The notes under the pieces were generated by a model. The model did no database searches and was not told where the DNA came from. It saw only the letters and a list, made by a program, of their open reading frames with translations. Below, in pieces: positions 1 through 11,247 of a DNA stretch of 64,000 nt. Origin of the DNA: Xenopus tropicalis (lineage: Eukaryota > Chordata > Amphibia > Anura > Pipidae); assembly GCF_000004195.4 (NCBI RefSeq), contig NC_030680.2:140119545-140183544 (forward strand). Direction: 5' to 3'. The translations under genes and the position numbers were made by a program. Numbering within the stretch: position 1 is the first letter of the stretch; the number at the start of each line of letters is the position of its first letter.

Positions 1-77
1 AGATGGTGCCTATAGTAGCAGTGGGGGGATAATAGCCTCTGGGAAGGGACTGGGGCTGTGGGATAGCAGGTATAGTA
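1..77 (-). repeat. Edge of an 82-bp minisatellite (inverted relative to right end)
   Basis: Bases 1-77 are the reverse complement of the 82-bp unit that forms the array at 63701-64000. The match covers almost one whole unit (the stretch running from agatggtgcc to gcaggtatag). The array probably continues to the left of the window. No coding content. Confidence 0.85.
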
Positions 78-206
78 TAAATATATACAGTATATATAAC
101 ATGTACATATGGATGGGATGAATGAGGGCAGGAAGAAGGTGCAACTCCTGTCAGGTCTGGGCCAATGGCAGACAGGTAGTTGCCTGGGCCAGTGAAGCTC
201 CCTGGG

Positions 207-450
207 GGAGTGGGTGCTGCTCTGGGGGACTGGGTGCTGCTCTGGGGGACTGGGTGCTGCTCTGGGGGACTGGGTGCTGCTCTGGGGGGACTGGGTGCTG
301 CTCTGAGGGACTGGGTGCTGCTCTAGGGGGACTGGGTGCTGCTCTGGGGGACTGGGTACTGCTCTGGGGGACTGGGTGCTGCTCTGGGGGACTGGGTGCT
401 GCTCTGGGGGACTGGGTGCTGCTCTGGGGGACTGGGTGCTGCTCTGGTGA
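207..450 (+). repeat. 20-bp minisatellite, about 12 units
   Basis: A G-rich unit of about 20 bp (ctgggtgctgctctggggga) is repeated head to tail about 12 times. Most units are identical; a few carry an extra G or one substitution (ctctgaggga, ctctaggggg, gggtactgctc). The strand is strongly G-rich. Open frames here (110-144 codons) are by-products of the stop-free repeat. Confidence 0.95.
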
Positions 451-1415
451 ATAGGAGGCCCCAGTGAGAGTGAGAGGAGACTTCCGCTCTTGGCGGCTGC
501 TGCTCGGGGACAATGGAGGCTGCTGTGTGAGGGTGAGGCAGGGCCGGGCATGATACCCACACAGGGAGCTCTGCTTTCCCCACATCCGGCCCCTGTATCA
601 CAGACAGCACTTCTGTAGAGACAGTCACAGAGGCAAGCGGCTTTCTCTCATAGGCTTCCTGCGCTATATTTAGCCAGCCCATCCCCCACAGCCTGCCCAG
701 AGTAACAGGTTTGTACATCATGCACCGAGGGCACCCAACTGCCTCTATGGGTGCCAGCCAAGCCTGGGGACGCCTTAGTTACTGCCTGGGTGCTCCTCTC
801 TGTGCCTCCCTTACCCTGGAGACAGGGTCATATGTTTGTGTATTTATTACTTAATGGGGATTCAGTGTGCTGGGCACAGAGGAGTAAAACAGACTCTATA
901 TACAGTAGGTGAGTATGTACAGTTAAGCAGATAAATATACACATAAACATTCTGTAGAAAAAGCAGGAAGCCCCATGCCTGCTCTCTATGCACATTAAAG
1001 GGTAAATAATAACCAGTAACTATTGCAACTACTGTACCTCAGCCTGCAAATTAATTGCCCCTCACAAGCACTAAGTTCCCAGTGCACCATGTTTGCTGAC
1101 ATGTATGTGAGGTAGGAAAGATGGCTGAAACCCCCCCCCTCAACCTACATCGCCAACATGGGCATAACGAGCAAGTTGGGGCTCTAGCTTATTATTCGCA
1201 TGCATGTACCCCAACATGGCAGCCAGAGCTGTGGTTTTTGAAAAAAACAAACTATTATTTTCTCCTACCAGAGTACGGCAATACTAGATTACACCTCCAG
1301 TGGGGTAAACAGTTTTTCAATGATACATGATACATGGGCTAATACATTTCCAGCTCTGGAGGGGCAGCGTTGGCAGCCTATGTATGGCCACCCTAATTAT
1401 GTCAGGCATTGTTCT
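451..1415. other. Non-coding, no recognised feature
   Basis: Apparently single-copy sequence. I see no exon-like open frame, no RNA gene and no transposon end. There is one short C run near 1130. Confidence 0.5.
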
Positions 1416-1910
1416 TTCATTTTTCCTCCTGTGTGACTTGCTTTCTGATAGTCAGGGTCACTGACCCCGGCAACCAAATACCTGTGCTGTAACTAAAGGT
1501 GGCCATACATGGGCCTATTGTAGCAGCCGATATTGGTCCCTTAGACTGATTTGGCAGCTTATCAGCCCATGTATGGGCACTAACGACGGCCTGCCCGACT
1601 GACATCTGGCCTGAAATCAGGCTGATCTCGATGGGGCAGCTTTAAAAATGAGTCGGATCAGGGACCCCATCGGCTCATTGATGTGGTCCCCACACCGACG
1701 GACGCCTATCCCCATTGTTCTAGTTCGATCCTTTGACCCCATGGCTCGCCAAGCAAGCAGATCTTAGCGTGTATGGCCACCGTAACGCTCTCTCAGGCTA
1801 CATTTCTTCATTGTTATTGCTACTGTTTTACTATTTATCTTTTTGTTAAGGATGTCTCCTATTCATCTGCCATTCTCACTCTCAGTCCACTGCCTGGTTT
1901 ACTAGGGTAA
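1416..1910 (+). mobile_element. T2-like MITE remnant, interrupted by another MITE
   Basis: The segments 1416-1496 and 1783-1910 look like the middle of the T2-like MITE that is more complete at 41015-41822. Shared text includes gtcactgaccccggcaacc, then the ttattgctactgttttact block and the cctggtt-act-agggtaa block. The two halves are separated by the TTAA-type MITE at 1497-1782. Both ends are missing, so this is an old fragment. Family assignment rests on remembered repeat sequence. Confidence 0.65.
1497..1782 (+). mobile_element. TTAA-type MITE (ggtggccatacac family)
   Basis: Begins ggtggccatacatgggcc and ends gtgtatggccacc, an imperfect terminal inverted repeat. Internal landmarks of the family are present: gccgatattggtcccttag, cagcttatcagccc, gatctcgatggggcag and gatgtggtcccc. 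It is non-coding. Intact members of this family in the window are flanked by TTAA, as expected for piggyBac- or Kolobok-type integration; here the flanks read ctaa and gtaa. Confidence 0.8.
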
Positions 1911-1922
1911 GTGGGAACCAAT

Positions 1923-2079
1923 CAGGTCTGGACTGGGAATACAAATAGTCCCTGGCATTTCAAGTACACAGAGGCCCAAACAGCCCCCCCAGCCCAATAA
2001 ATAGTGACTGTCTATGGCACCTTACAGCAGCCCCTCTGGCATTTGCCAGAACCCACAGATTGCCAGTCCAAGACTGGAC
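1923..2079 (+). repeat. Dispersed ~155-bp repeat (family seen 3 times)
   Basis: Opens with caggtctggactggga and closes with ccagtccaagactgg, a short imperfect inverted repeat. The centre (agtccctggcatttcaagta, aataaatagtgactgtct, cagcagcccctctggcattt) recurs at 26323-26479 and 35661-35820. The size and inverted ends suggest a MITE, but I see no clear target duplication. Confidence 0.7.
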
Positions 2080-3842
2080 CCCAGAAGCCACGTAGTCTTT
2101 AAATCTGCAAACAGTAAACCTGCAGAACATGGAATTTATATCTGATGCAATGCAAGATCTATATACTGATGAATTTATTATTTGTGGCACTAAACCCGGT
2201 GTAATCTGTCAGCATGGTATAAGGAAAGCTCAAGAAGATAAATGACATGGAATAACAAAACCTTGCGCAATGCGTTTCTGATTGCAGAGATTGGCAGCAA
2301 ATGCCTCTGTCACCGTGTAAGCGCCACATCCATATGACACTTTACACCACGGAGACTTAGTAGCAGCCCAGCAAGTCCTGTTTTAGTGATAAAGCTGTTC
2401 AGGTTAAACTACTAATCTCCAGTTGCTATAAAGGATCAGATATCCATGAATTTCTTGGGCAAAATAAAATATCCCAGGGAAACCTTGTACCAGCAATATT
2501 TATACAAAATACATGGATTATCCAACAGAGCTAAGGCAGGCGGTCCTTTAACATGAAGCTAAGTGGCTTTAATCATTTCTCTTTCTTGGAATAGAGTTTT
2601 TTGGTTGAAAAAAAAAAACATTGTCCAAACACAGTAAGTGAAACATTAATGTTCACGAGGCTCCGGGGCCAGATTTATTACCATAAAAGCCTTGAACAAA
2701 AATGAAGTCCCACAGTTACAGTAGAAAGAAAGACTTCCCATAAATAATTACAGCAAACAAAAATGGTGCAAAATGATATTCGGGCTCAATTACAAACCCA
2801 AGTGCAGTGTACAAAGTGCAATTTGGATGCACGTGTTGCAGCATTCAGAGTTCTTCAGAGTGAGGACTGTGTTATTTCCAGCACTCACTGTTATAATAAT
2901 GTCTGTACATGATCCAGGTCTGCTGCCCCCATTAATGCAGTCCACAAAGGGAGCCCTGGCTGGCAGGCTTGGTGACATGTATGTGAGGAGAAGTCGCAGG
3001 TCCTACTTTGTGGTGGTAGCTCCAGGGTTCCCCTCTGTCAGAAGAGGAGGAGGAATGAATGCATGCACTGGTGCCAAGCACAACTAAAGACACTGCAAGA
3101 AGAAGTACCTTTAATGAAAGGGGACAATGTGTGCAACAACTGGGTCCATTTTTGTGGAACCTCAATTGCAGCTGCAGTCATAAAGGAGCCCTATTGTCAT
3201 AGAGCTCTGAGCTCAGTCACTTTCCTTTGGTCTTTGCACTCTGTGGCACCCATTGCTCTTGATCCTCCAGTGCCAGACCTTAGCAGAACTTAACTTGCAC
3301 TAAACATCTCTTTGCTCCTGAAGAAAATGTGTAGGTATGCAGGTTTAGTAATTGAAATGAAAAAAGAGCGATTTTGAGGCTTTTGTTGGCCCCTTGCAGA
3401 GCTGGATATCACTCAGAAAATAAAACATTTTTAATTTCCCTATGTGCTAGTGTCAAATATCCCTCAAAGCAACTAACTCTGCCTTCCATCAGCCACCTCT
3501 TCTCTTATTATAATCCTACTTGCCTCCAGCCCTCTTCAAGGAATTCTACTACTCTGCATTCCTTCACTCTTATTGGAGTTCCCATGTAACTGCTCTACAT
3601 TCCTACAAAGCCTTCTCCATTCAGGTCAAGTAGGTTTGACTTTCCCTACTCAGGCAAGCAACCAACCTCCTCCCTCCCTACAATCCCATTTGCCTCCTGC
3701 TGTCTTCTCAGAGTTCTCTTTTGACTCTAAATTCACAATCCCTTTTCCCACTGAGACTTTGTTTCATCATAGACCAAGAGTCTTGAACATGCTCCCTGTG
3801 GATATCTACCAGGCACAGTCTCAATCCAGTTAGGATGATAAT
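2080..3842. other. Non-coding, no recognised feature
   Basis: Mostly single-copy AT-rich sequence. Several open frames of 60-104 codons occur, but none resembles a known protein and none has exon-like splice context. A 10-A run lies near 2610. Confidence 0.5.
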
Positions 3843-4363
3843 TAGGGATGCACTGAATCCAAGAATCGGTTCGGTATTCGGCCAGGATTTGGCCTTTTTT
3901 GGTAGGGGTCGGTTTTGGTTAAATCCACGGTCCTGTCTGAGCCAAATCCGAATCCTAATTAGTATATGCTATCCATCGGAGTGGGTTCGGCCGAACCCAA
4001 AAAAATGGGTTGGGTGCATCTCTAGTAGTGACGAGCGCATTTTTTTGCCATGCATGGATTCTCAGCAAATTGCCGCATTTTGCCATTGGCGAATTGTTTA
4101 GCGAAACTTCCATGAAAGTTCGCCGTGGAAAAATTAGTTTTTGTCGTGCGTCAAATTGGGTGCTGTTGCGTGAAAAAAGGGCGTGGTCGCGTGAAAAAAG
4201 CCGCAGTCGTGTCAAAAGTGGGCCGGTCGCGTCAAAGAAGCACGGGCGACAAAAAATAGATGTGGGCGGAAAATTTTTTTTTTTTTCGCTGTTTTGCAAA
4301 TTTTATTGCCGTTTTGCAAATTTTATGGCGAAACGGGACAGATTTGCCCATCACTAATCCCTA
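3843..4363 (+). mobile_element. hAT-like MITE (tagggatgcac ends), split by a second MITE
   Basis: The left end is tagggatgcactgaatcc and the right end is the partner ...atcccta. The interior carries repeated ttcggccgaaccc-type motifs. The 8-bp flanks are atgataat (3835-3842) and gtgataat (4364-4371), a 7/8 target duplication typical of hAT elements. A different MITE is inserted near its right end at 4026-4356. Non-autonomous; no transposase. Confidence 0.8.
4026..4356 (+). mobile_element. hAT-like MITE (tagtgatgagcg ends), nested
   Basis: Runs from tagtgacgagcgc to tttgcccatcacta. It is flanked by atctctag (4018-4025) and atccctag (4357-4364), a 7/8 match 8-bp duplication made of the host element's own terminal sequence. 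The interior is CpG-rich (gtcgcgtgaaaaaa, gggcgacaaaa). The same family is at 46018-46312, and a partial copy is at 10895-11247. Confidence 0.85.
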
Positions 4364-4521
4364 GTGATAATTAAAGAGAATGGTCATTTGCTCACTAAGA
4401 TATTCTTGAATGAATATAATGACTGTCCTTGGCACAATAAGGATATTACAGATAGAGATACACTGATACTTTCCTAAATCTGTACTTAATTAATTAGTTA
4501 AGGGGGCTCTGGCTAATGGTA

Positions 4522-4752
4522 AAGGTCCCCATACACTGGCAGATCCGCTCGCTTGACGATGTACCTATGCCCGTCAACGATCGAATTATAACGACGGGCG
4601 TAGGTAAACTTGTCCCGGTCCCGGATCCGTCTAGATTTTCTAACCTGCCTGATCGAGATCTGGGCAACTTCAGGCCAGATATCGGTCGGGCAGGCCCGTC
4701 GGAAGTGCCCATAGACGGGCCGATTAGCTGCCAAATCTGTCCCACCTTTAGA
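4522..4752 (-). mobile_element. TTAA-type MITE, reverse orientation, shortened
   Basis: Starts aaaggtccccatacactgg. Read on the minus strand it follows the family consensus: gccgattagctgcc, then gggcctgcccgaccgatatc and gatctcgatcaggcaggtta. This is the only well-preserved copy of the family in the window in this orientation. The right boundary is approximate. Confidence 0.75.
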
Positions 4753-5654
4753 GTTAGATCTTCATGGGGGGCCCTGGACAAAGGCTGGACCTTCAAGTGG
4801 GACTTCAACTTAAAACGTTCGACAACCACTGAAATACACAGTAAGATTATGTACCACCAATGACAACAAAATGATCATACAGTAGATGCTGAACAAGCAA
4901 TTTATCTGATCCATCTGAGAATATCTTCCTGGAAATCAACTGCACAGGTCTGAAGTTCAGAGAAAGATCTGTCAAAGGACGTGTCGGACAGACGTCATTT
5001 AACATTTAGCAACTTCCTGTTTCCTGTTCAAGGGGCTTCTGTCAGACCGCCGTTCTACAGTAGGTGTAACTGTACAATTTGACCACAAAGCTCCGAATTG
5101 TTTTTTAAAAAATAATTTAATACCTTTATTCTAGTTTGCACCAATTCAGTTACTTCTGGATTGTGCAACATTTTTTAACGCCTTATTTACTCTTCCTGTT
5201 TATGGAGGTACATACAAAGACCATTTCCTGCTCCTAATTAATAATTTATGAGGTGTCAAAAACTTACAGCCAAAATGACAGGGAATGGAAAATTTATTGT
5301 AGCAGTAAAATGTTAATGAAGTACCATAACTTTCATAGCATTGCAAACACATTGTAAAAATGGGAAGATTTTTTTTTTTTTCTCTGATGTCGACAAAAAG
5401 AACTTCTTCCGTAAGAAATAATGGATTTCACGAGGTTTAAGATGGCCATCGAATTAATTGAAATTATAGTTAAAGAAGAAGGTGAAGATTTCTAAGAATA
5501 GCGAGGAGGACTAAACCAAGGGCATCACCATTCCCCTGAATCTAAACCTGAGTTCCTACACTGGTGGCATCAAATTTAGGGCCCAGAAGTCTCTCGTGCT
5601 GCAAAGATATTCTACTAGTTTCTCCTAGTGCAGTGATTGGCAGCCCATATTTTG
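4753..5654. other. Non-coding, no recognised feature
   Basis: Single-copy, AT-rich sequence with T runs near 5370. I see no exon, RNA gene or clear transposon end. It runs into the 29-bp array on the right. Confidence 0.5.
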
Positions 5655-7290
5655 TTTTGTGGTGATCTTCAGCCATTTTCTCCTACTGCGGTGATCTTCA
5701 GCCATTCTCTCCGACTGCTGTGATCTTCGGCCATTCTCTCCTACTGCGGTGATCTTCGGCCATTCTCTCCTACTGCTGTGATCTTCAGCCATTCTCTCCT
5801 ACTGCTGTGATCTTCAGCCATTCTCTCCTACTGCGGTGATCTTCGGCCATTCTCTCCTACTGCTGTGATCTTCGGCCATTCTCTCCTACTGCGGTGATCT
5901 TCGGCCATTCTCTCCTACTGCTGTGATCTTCAGCCATTCTCTCCTACTGCTGTGATCTTCAGCCATTCTCTCCTACTGCGGTGATCTTCGGCCATTTTCT
6001 CCTACTGCTGTGATCTTAGGCCATTCTCTCCTACTGCGGTGATCTTCTGCCATTTTCTCCTACTGCTGTGATCTTCGGCCATTCTATCCTACTGCTGTGA
6101 TCTTCGGCCATTCTCTCCTACTGCTGTGATCTTCGGCCATTCTATCCTACTGCGGTGATCTTCGGCCATTCTCTCCTACTGCGGTGATCTTCGGCCATTC
6201 TCTCCTACTGCGGTGATCTTCGGCCATTCTCTCCTACTGCGGTGATCTTCGGCCATTCTCTCCTACTGCGGTGATCTTCGGCCATTCTCTCCTACTGCTG
6301 TGATCTTCGGCCATTCTCTCCTACTGCTGTGATCTTCGGCCATTCTCTCCTACTGCTGTGATCTTCGGCCATTCTCTCCGACTGCTGTGATCTTCGGCCA
6401 TTCTCTCCTACTGCTGTGATCTTCGGCCATTCTCTCCTACTCCGGTGATCTTCGGCCATTCTCTCCTACTGCGGTGATCTTCGGCCATTCTCTCCTACTG
6501 CGGTGATCTTCGGCCATTCTCTCCTACTGCGGTGATCTTCGGCCATTCTCTCCTACTGCGGTGATCTTCGGCCATTCTCTCCTACTGCGGTGATCTTCGG
6601 CCATTCTCTCCTACTGCGGTGATCTTCGGCCATTCTCTCCTACTGCAGTGATCTTCGGCCATTCTCTCCTACTGCGGTGATCTTCGGCCATTCTCTCCGA
6701 CTGCTGTGATCTTCGGCCATTCTCTCCTACTGCGGTGATCTTCGGCCATTCTCTCCTACTGCGGTGATCTTCGGCCATTCTCTCCTACTGCTGTGATCTT
6801 CGGCCATTCTCTCCTACTGCGGTGATCTTCGGCCATTCTCTCCTACTGCGGTGATCTTCGGCCATTCTCTCCTACTGCGGTGATCTTCGGCCATTCTCTC
6901 CTACTGCGGTGATCTTCGGCCATTCTCTCCTACTGCGGTGATCTTCAGCCATTCTCTCCTACTACGGTGATCTTCAGCCATTCTCTCCTACTGCGGTGAT
7001 CTTCAGCCATTCTCTCCTACAGCTGCAATCTTTAGCCTGTATTTCCTACTGTAATGATCTTCAACCTTTCTCTGGTACTGGAGCGATCTAAAGCCAGTAC
7101 CTCCTACTGTAGTGATCTTAAGCCTTACTGCAAGGCCTGTACCTCTAACTGCAGTAATCTTCAACCCTGTGTCTTCTACTGCAGTGAACGTCAACCTGTA
7201 TTTCCTACTACACTGATCTTCAGATTCTATCTCCTTCAATAGTGATCTTCAGGCTCTGTCTTTCTAATGCAGTGATCTTCAGTCTGTATA
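5655..7290 (+). repeat. 29-bp minisatellite, about 47 good units plus decayed tail
   Basis: The unit is ggtgatcttcggccattc followed by tctcctactgc (29 bp). About 47 units fill 5655-7020. The main variants are ctgcGGtg versus ctgcTGtg and cttcGg versus cttcAg. From 7021 to about 7290 the units become strongly diverged, with changed spacing (for example agtgatcttcagtctgta). The core is therefore homogenised while the right flank preserves old units. Non-coding. Confidence 0.95.
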
Positions 7291-7502
7291 TTTGTAAAGG
7301 AGTTAATAAAGAGTTAATCTCAAGCTGCAGGCATACCTTCAGTTGTCTCAGTAGTGCCCTTAAGTCTCCTCATATTTCTCCCGTTCAGATGATCAGAAGC
7401 CAAACAGGAAGAAAAAATGCTGAGCTGTGTAAAGAAAGTTCCCATAATGCCTCGCTCCTGCACCAAGACCAAGACCAGTGAACATGCTCAGTTTGTAAGA
7501 CT

Positions 7503-7955
7503 TAGGGGCTGATTTACTAAGACACGAATTCGAATCCGAATTGGAAAAATTCCGATTGGAAAACGAACATTTTGCGACTTTTTCGTATTTTTTGCGATTT
7601 TTTCGGCGCCTTTACGACTTTCCCGTAAATTGTCGCAACTTTTTCGTAACCGGTACGACTTGCGCGAATTGTCGCGACTTTTTCATAGCCATAGCAAATT
7701 TCGTGAATTGTCGACTTTTTCATTGCCATTATGCCTTTGGAGAATTGTCGCAACTTTTTCATTGCCATTATAACTTTCGTGAATTGTCGCGACTTTTTCA
7801 TAGCCATTACGACTTTCGCGAATTATCGCAACTTTCGTATTGAGAGCTCGAAAAAGTCGCGACAATTCGCGAAAAAGTCGCAAAGTACCGATCATTACGA
7901 AAAAAACGCATTCGGACGCTTTTCGGACTTTCGTGGATTAGTAAATGTGCCCCTA
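7503..7955 (+). mobile_element. MITE with gggctgatttactaa ends
   Basis: The ends are inverted: taggggctgatttactaa at the left and ttagtaaatgtgccccta at the right. The interior is built of iterated gactttttcg / gaattgtcgc motifs, so it can fold on itself and is CpG-rich for its surroundings. No coding capacity. The open frames of 67-100 codons on both strands are products of this iteration. Confidence 0.8.
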
Positions 7956-9394
7956 TGAGTCAGCTTCCTGCTGATTGGCTCAGATCCACATTCCTAAGGG
8001 GGGGAGTAAGTCCTTAGCATTCTTGAGGGAGGGGGAAGCAGGAGAGGGGAGAGAGCAGAGAGCTGTGTGTCTCTGGCAGAGGAAAACAGACACAACAAAT
8101 CTTTTGACAGAGAACTCAGTGCAGCATTTCTGTGAGTGCTTATGGCTGTATTTACATAGACCTTTCTTTCTCCTTTAAGTCTCTTTGGGCTGGACTTGCA
8201 GACTGGTCACACAAAGTAGTTCGTATGTAACCTGTAGCATTTCTAGCTTGTTCAAATAGCTAGGGTCACAGGGAGCGATTCAATTAGACCTTATGGCCCT
8301 ACCCCAGTGATACGCAATGGGCAGCTGTCATCACAGGCTTCTGAACAGATTGGGCCACCGTCAGTAAACTTGATGCTCCATAAACAAAATTATCAGCTCA
8401 CCCTCCCTCCCCCACACACATCCCCCCTTAGCCCTTGACCACTGCAGCAGGCCCTTTTTAGCACCATTAGGTTCCAGATATTGCTTGGCTGGAACTGAGA
8501 TATAGCTACCTGTGTCCACCACCAACCTTAAATCACAAGGGTTCCTACATCAGTCTTGGTTGCCCCCCCCCAATGGCCGGTCCCCCAATTGTGGGTCTGT
8601 GAACAAAAAAAGCTTAATTGTGACTAGTAGAAGCTTAATTGTGACTAGTAGAATAACCCTGCCTTAGCTTGGGGTTCCACCAGAGCTAGAGCCAATGAAG
8701 CCTAAGAGACATGTCTCCCTGGATTGGCTGAACATCCCCACGAGCTACAGTTTATAATCTCCCATTGTTTTCTCAACGGCGGAAAATAATCAGTTTGCTG
8801 CTATAAAAGCAATCATTTATCCTCACCTTTGCTCGTTTCTTTTGTGTAAACCCTTAAAGGCAGCGACGAGCGGCTTAGAAAACATGATTATTTTGCACAA
8901 TGAATTGCACAGAATAGCGAGCGTGGCCCATGGAGCCCACCAGATGTACAAACATTTCTCCCGACGTCACAACGAAAAGAATAAAGTAAAATAAACAAAA
9001 AAATCTGTTGGGAGGGAAAAGGATAGGGATTAGATGTTAATTAAAGAGACAGACTGCCTTATTATTGTAATATTAGCTTCTCGTATGATGTAGACAGTGA
9101 TATTCTGAGACACATTGCAATTGGTCTTTTTTGGACTTTGGCTTTTTTTTGTTAATTATGGATGTTATGTACAGGCTGTGCAATGGGCTCTCCTGAGCAG
9201 AGGGACTCATACAACTCAACCATACAATGAACACAATTACCATGTTTATGAAGTGATCCCAGCCTGGAGTTGAGATGGGTTGAGTCCGTATCATCCTACA
9301 GGGCCCAGTAGCTTAACCCTGCCCTTTGAGGCTAACTATAGAGCAAGCAGGAATATGGATAGTCTAAGTGGCCAAAATTGTCCTCATTATCAAC
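7956..9394. other. Non-coding; one 21-bp direct duplication
   Basis: Mainly single-copy. A perfect 21-bp tandem duplication (aagcttaattgtgactagta plus g) lies at 8610-8630 and 8631-8651. The stretch 8750-8960 is unique, AT-rich and low in repeats, and could be regulatory; that is only a guess from composition. No exon or RNA gene seen. Confidence 0.45.
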
Positions 9395-9398
9395 TTAA

Positions 9399-9730
9399 GG
9401 TCCCCATACACAGGCCAATTCTAGCTGCCAATATCTGTCCCTTAGACCGATTCGGCAGCTAATTGGCCCGTGTATGGAGACTACTGACAGGCCTGCCCGA
9501 CCGATATCTGGCCTTAAATTGGGCAGATATCGATTGGGCAGGTTAAAAAATCTAGTCGGATCGGGGACCACATCGGCTCGTTGATGTGGTCCCCAGATCG
9601 ACTTTTCCTATACCCACCGTTATAATTCAATCGTATAAAACAATCGAATTATTCTGGATACTCCCAATATCGCCCACCCATAGGTGGGGATATCGGCAGA
9701 AGATCCGCATGCTTGGCGACATTGCAGACC
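9399..9730 (+). mobile_element. TTAA-type MITE
   Basis: TTAA at 9395-9398 and 9731-9734 flanks the element. It starts ggtccccatacacaggcc and carries the family blocks cccttagaccgattcggcag, gatatcgattgggcaggtta and cgcccacccataggtgggga. The right terminus is eroded (gcagacc in place of tggggacc). Confidence 0.85.
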
Positions 9731-9734
9731 TTAA

Positions 9735-10833
9735 CCAATCAGCATTCGAGTTTCATCGTTACCCAGGCTATAACTCCCAGCATCCTCGGCTAGTCTTTTC
9801 CTCCGTAGGGTCTCGTGCGAGACACCACCATGTGCAACAGCGTTAGTCCCAAACTCTCCCTTATCCAAACAGTTACAAAGAAACCCAAGAATAGAAGACC
9901 TTTATTTTTCATTGAGCAAATTGATTCCAGATGTGGATAAGGAATGTCAAATATTTAATGGGAAATGTTGATCCCTTTACAAAGTCGGCTCTTAGAGAGC
10001 TCAGGCATTGCCATGTTCTCAGGGGCATCATATTTATGGCCCCCGGTGCTCGTTTACAGGGGGGAAATGGGGTGAGCCGCTTTTGTTACGTGCATCCTTT
10101 ACTGTGCAGCGTTAGGCTGGGAGCAGCTCCCATTGTGCAAGTTCCCCGGCAGCAGCTTCTCTCATTGGGGCAAATTTTTGAAAGTGCAAATATTCTTTTC
10201 ATTACGTTAGGTGTATTTCCACTATTGCTTGTATAATAACACCATAAAGCAATGACCTTATTATCATCGCAAATATGACTATGAATATCCTATAACATAT
10301 ATCCTTATTAATAGTGCTTAGTGATGTAATTTGTGTCACATGACTCATGACTTATTATGCCCCCCCCCCCCCAGATCTCTGCTGCCAACCCTAGTCCCTG
10401 CCCTGATAAAAGCACTTGCCCTGCAGCATTGCACCATCATTATGGTTACAGAACTGCTTGATGACATCCGATATTCTTATTTTTAACAGTTGGGGGTACA
10501 TCATTTCCTATAGTTCATACATTGATACCATCAAATATAATTGGTGCTCAGACAATAAACGAGAGGGGTTGCTTAGGCCAAGTGCTTAGGGCAAGTGCTC
10601 ATTGGCCTCGTGGGTCTGGAACCACAGGAGTTGCTTGACACACTCAAAATGTCTTTGTTCAACCTACATTGTAAGTTGTATTGTATATTGTAAGTAGGAG
10701 TGCTGTCTTTTCTGGAAAGAATGTAAATACTGGCCTTCCTATATTTTCATTTAATTTCCCTATTAACATTGGCATAAATTATCGTTTTTACTGGCCAAGC
10801 TGGTTTAGCATTAGCTCCTTTGTTTAGGGCATC
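9735..10833. other. Non-coding, no recognised feature
   Basis: Single-copy sequence with a short fragment of the common ctataactcccagcatcct repeat near 9768 and a C run near 10361-10372. No gene evidence. Confidence 0.45.
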
Positions 10834-10894
10834 TTAAGGTCCCCATACACGGGCCGACAGTAGCTGCCAATATTGGTCCAGCCAGCTAATCGGC

Positions 10895-11247
10895 AAAAAT
10901 GTCGTGCGACAAAAAAAGTCGCCCGCGGCTATTGTTTTGTCGCCCGCGGCTATTGTTTCGACGCCCGCGGCTATTGTTTCGACGCCCGCGGCTATTGTTT
11001 CGTCGCCCGCGGCTATTGTTTCGTCGCCCGCGGCTATTGTTTCGTCGCCCGCGGCTATTGTTTCGTCGCCCGCGGCTATTGTTTCGTCGCCCGCGGCTAT
11101 TGTTTCGTCGCGCGCGGCTATTGTTTCGTCGCGCGCGGCTATTCTTTTTTTGCGACGGTTTTTGGACGTGTGGCGGATTTTTCCAATGGTGAAACACGGA
11201 AATTTGCCGCGAATCCATGCCTGGAGAAACTTTTTGCCCATCACTAT
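10895..11247 (-). mobile_element. Partial hAT-like MITE (tagtgatggg family), nested
   Basis: On the minus strand it starts tagtgatgggcaaaaa and continues ccaggcatggattcgcgg, matching the copies at 4026-4356 and 46018-46312. Its other end is missing; instead the sequence passes into a 21-bp tandem array and then into the host MITE. Confidence 0.7.
10914..11140 (+). repeat. 21-bp CpG-rich minisatellite, about 11 units
   Basis: The unit is cgcccgcggctattgtttcg plus t, with about four CpGs per unit and a ccgcgg core. Variants are ttttgtc, tcgacgcc and cgcgcgcggc. Because the unit is 21 bp and contains no stop in several frames, both strands show 97-216-codon open frames made of 7-residue repeats. 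I regard these as artefacts. Confidence 0.95.

Noticed and set aside
5655..7020. CRISPR-like array (29-bp repeat)
   Set aside because: Repeats are contiguous with no spacers, in a vertebrate genome.
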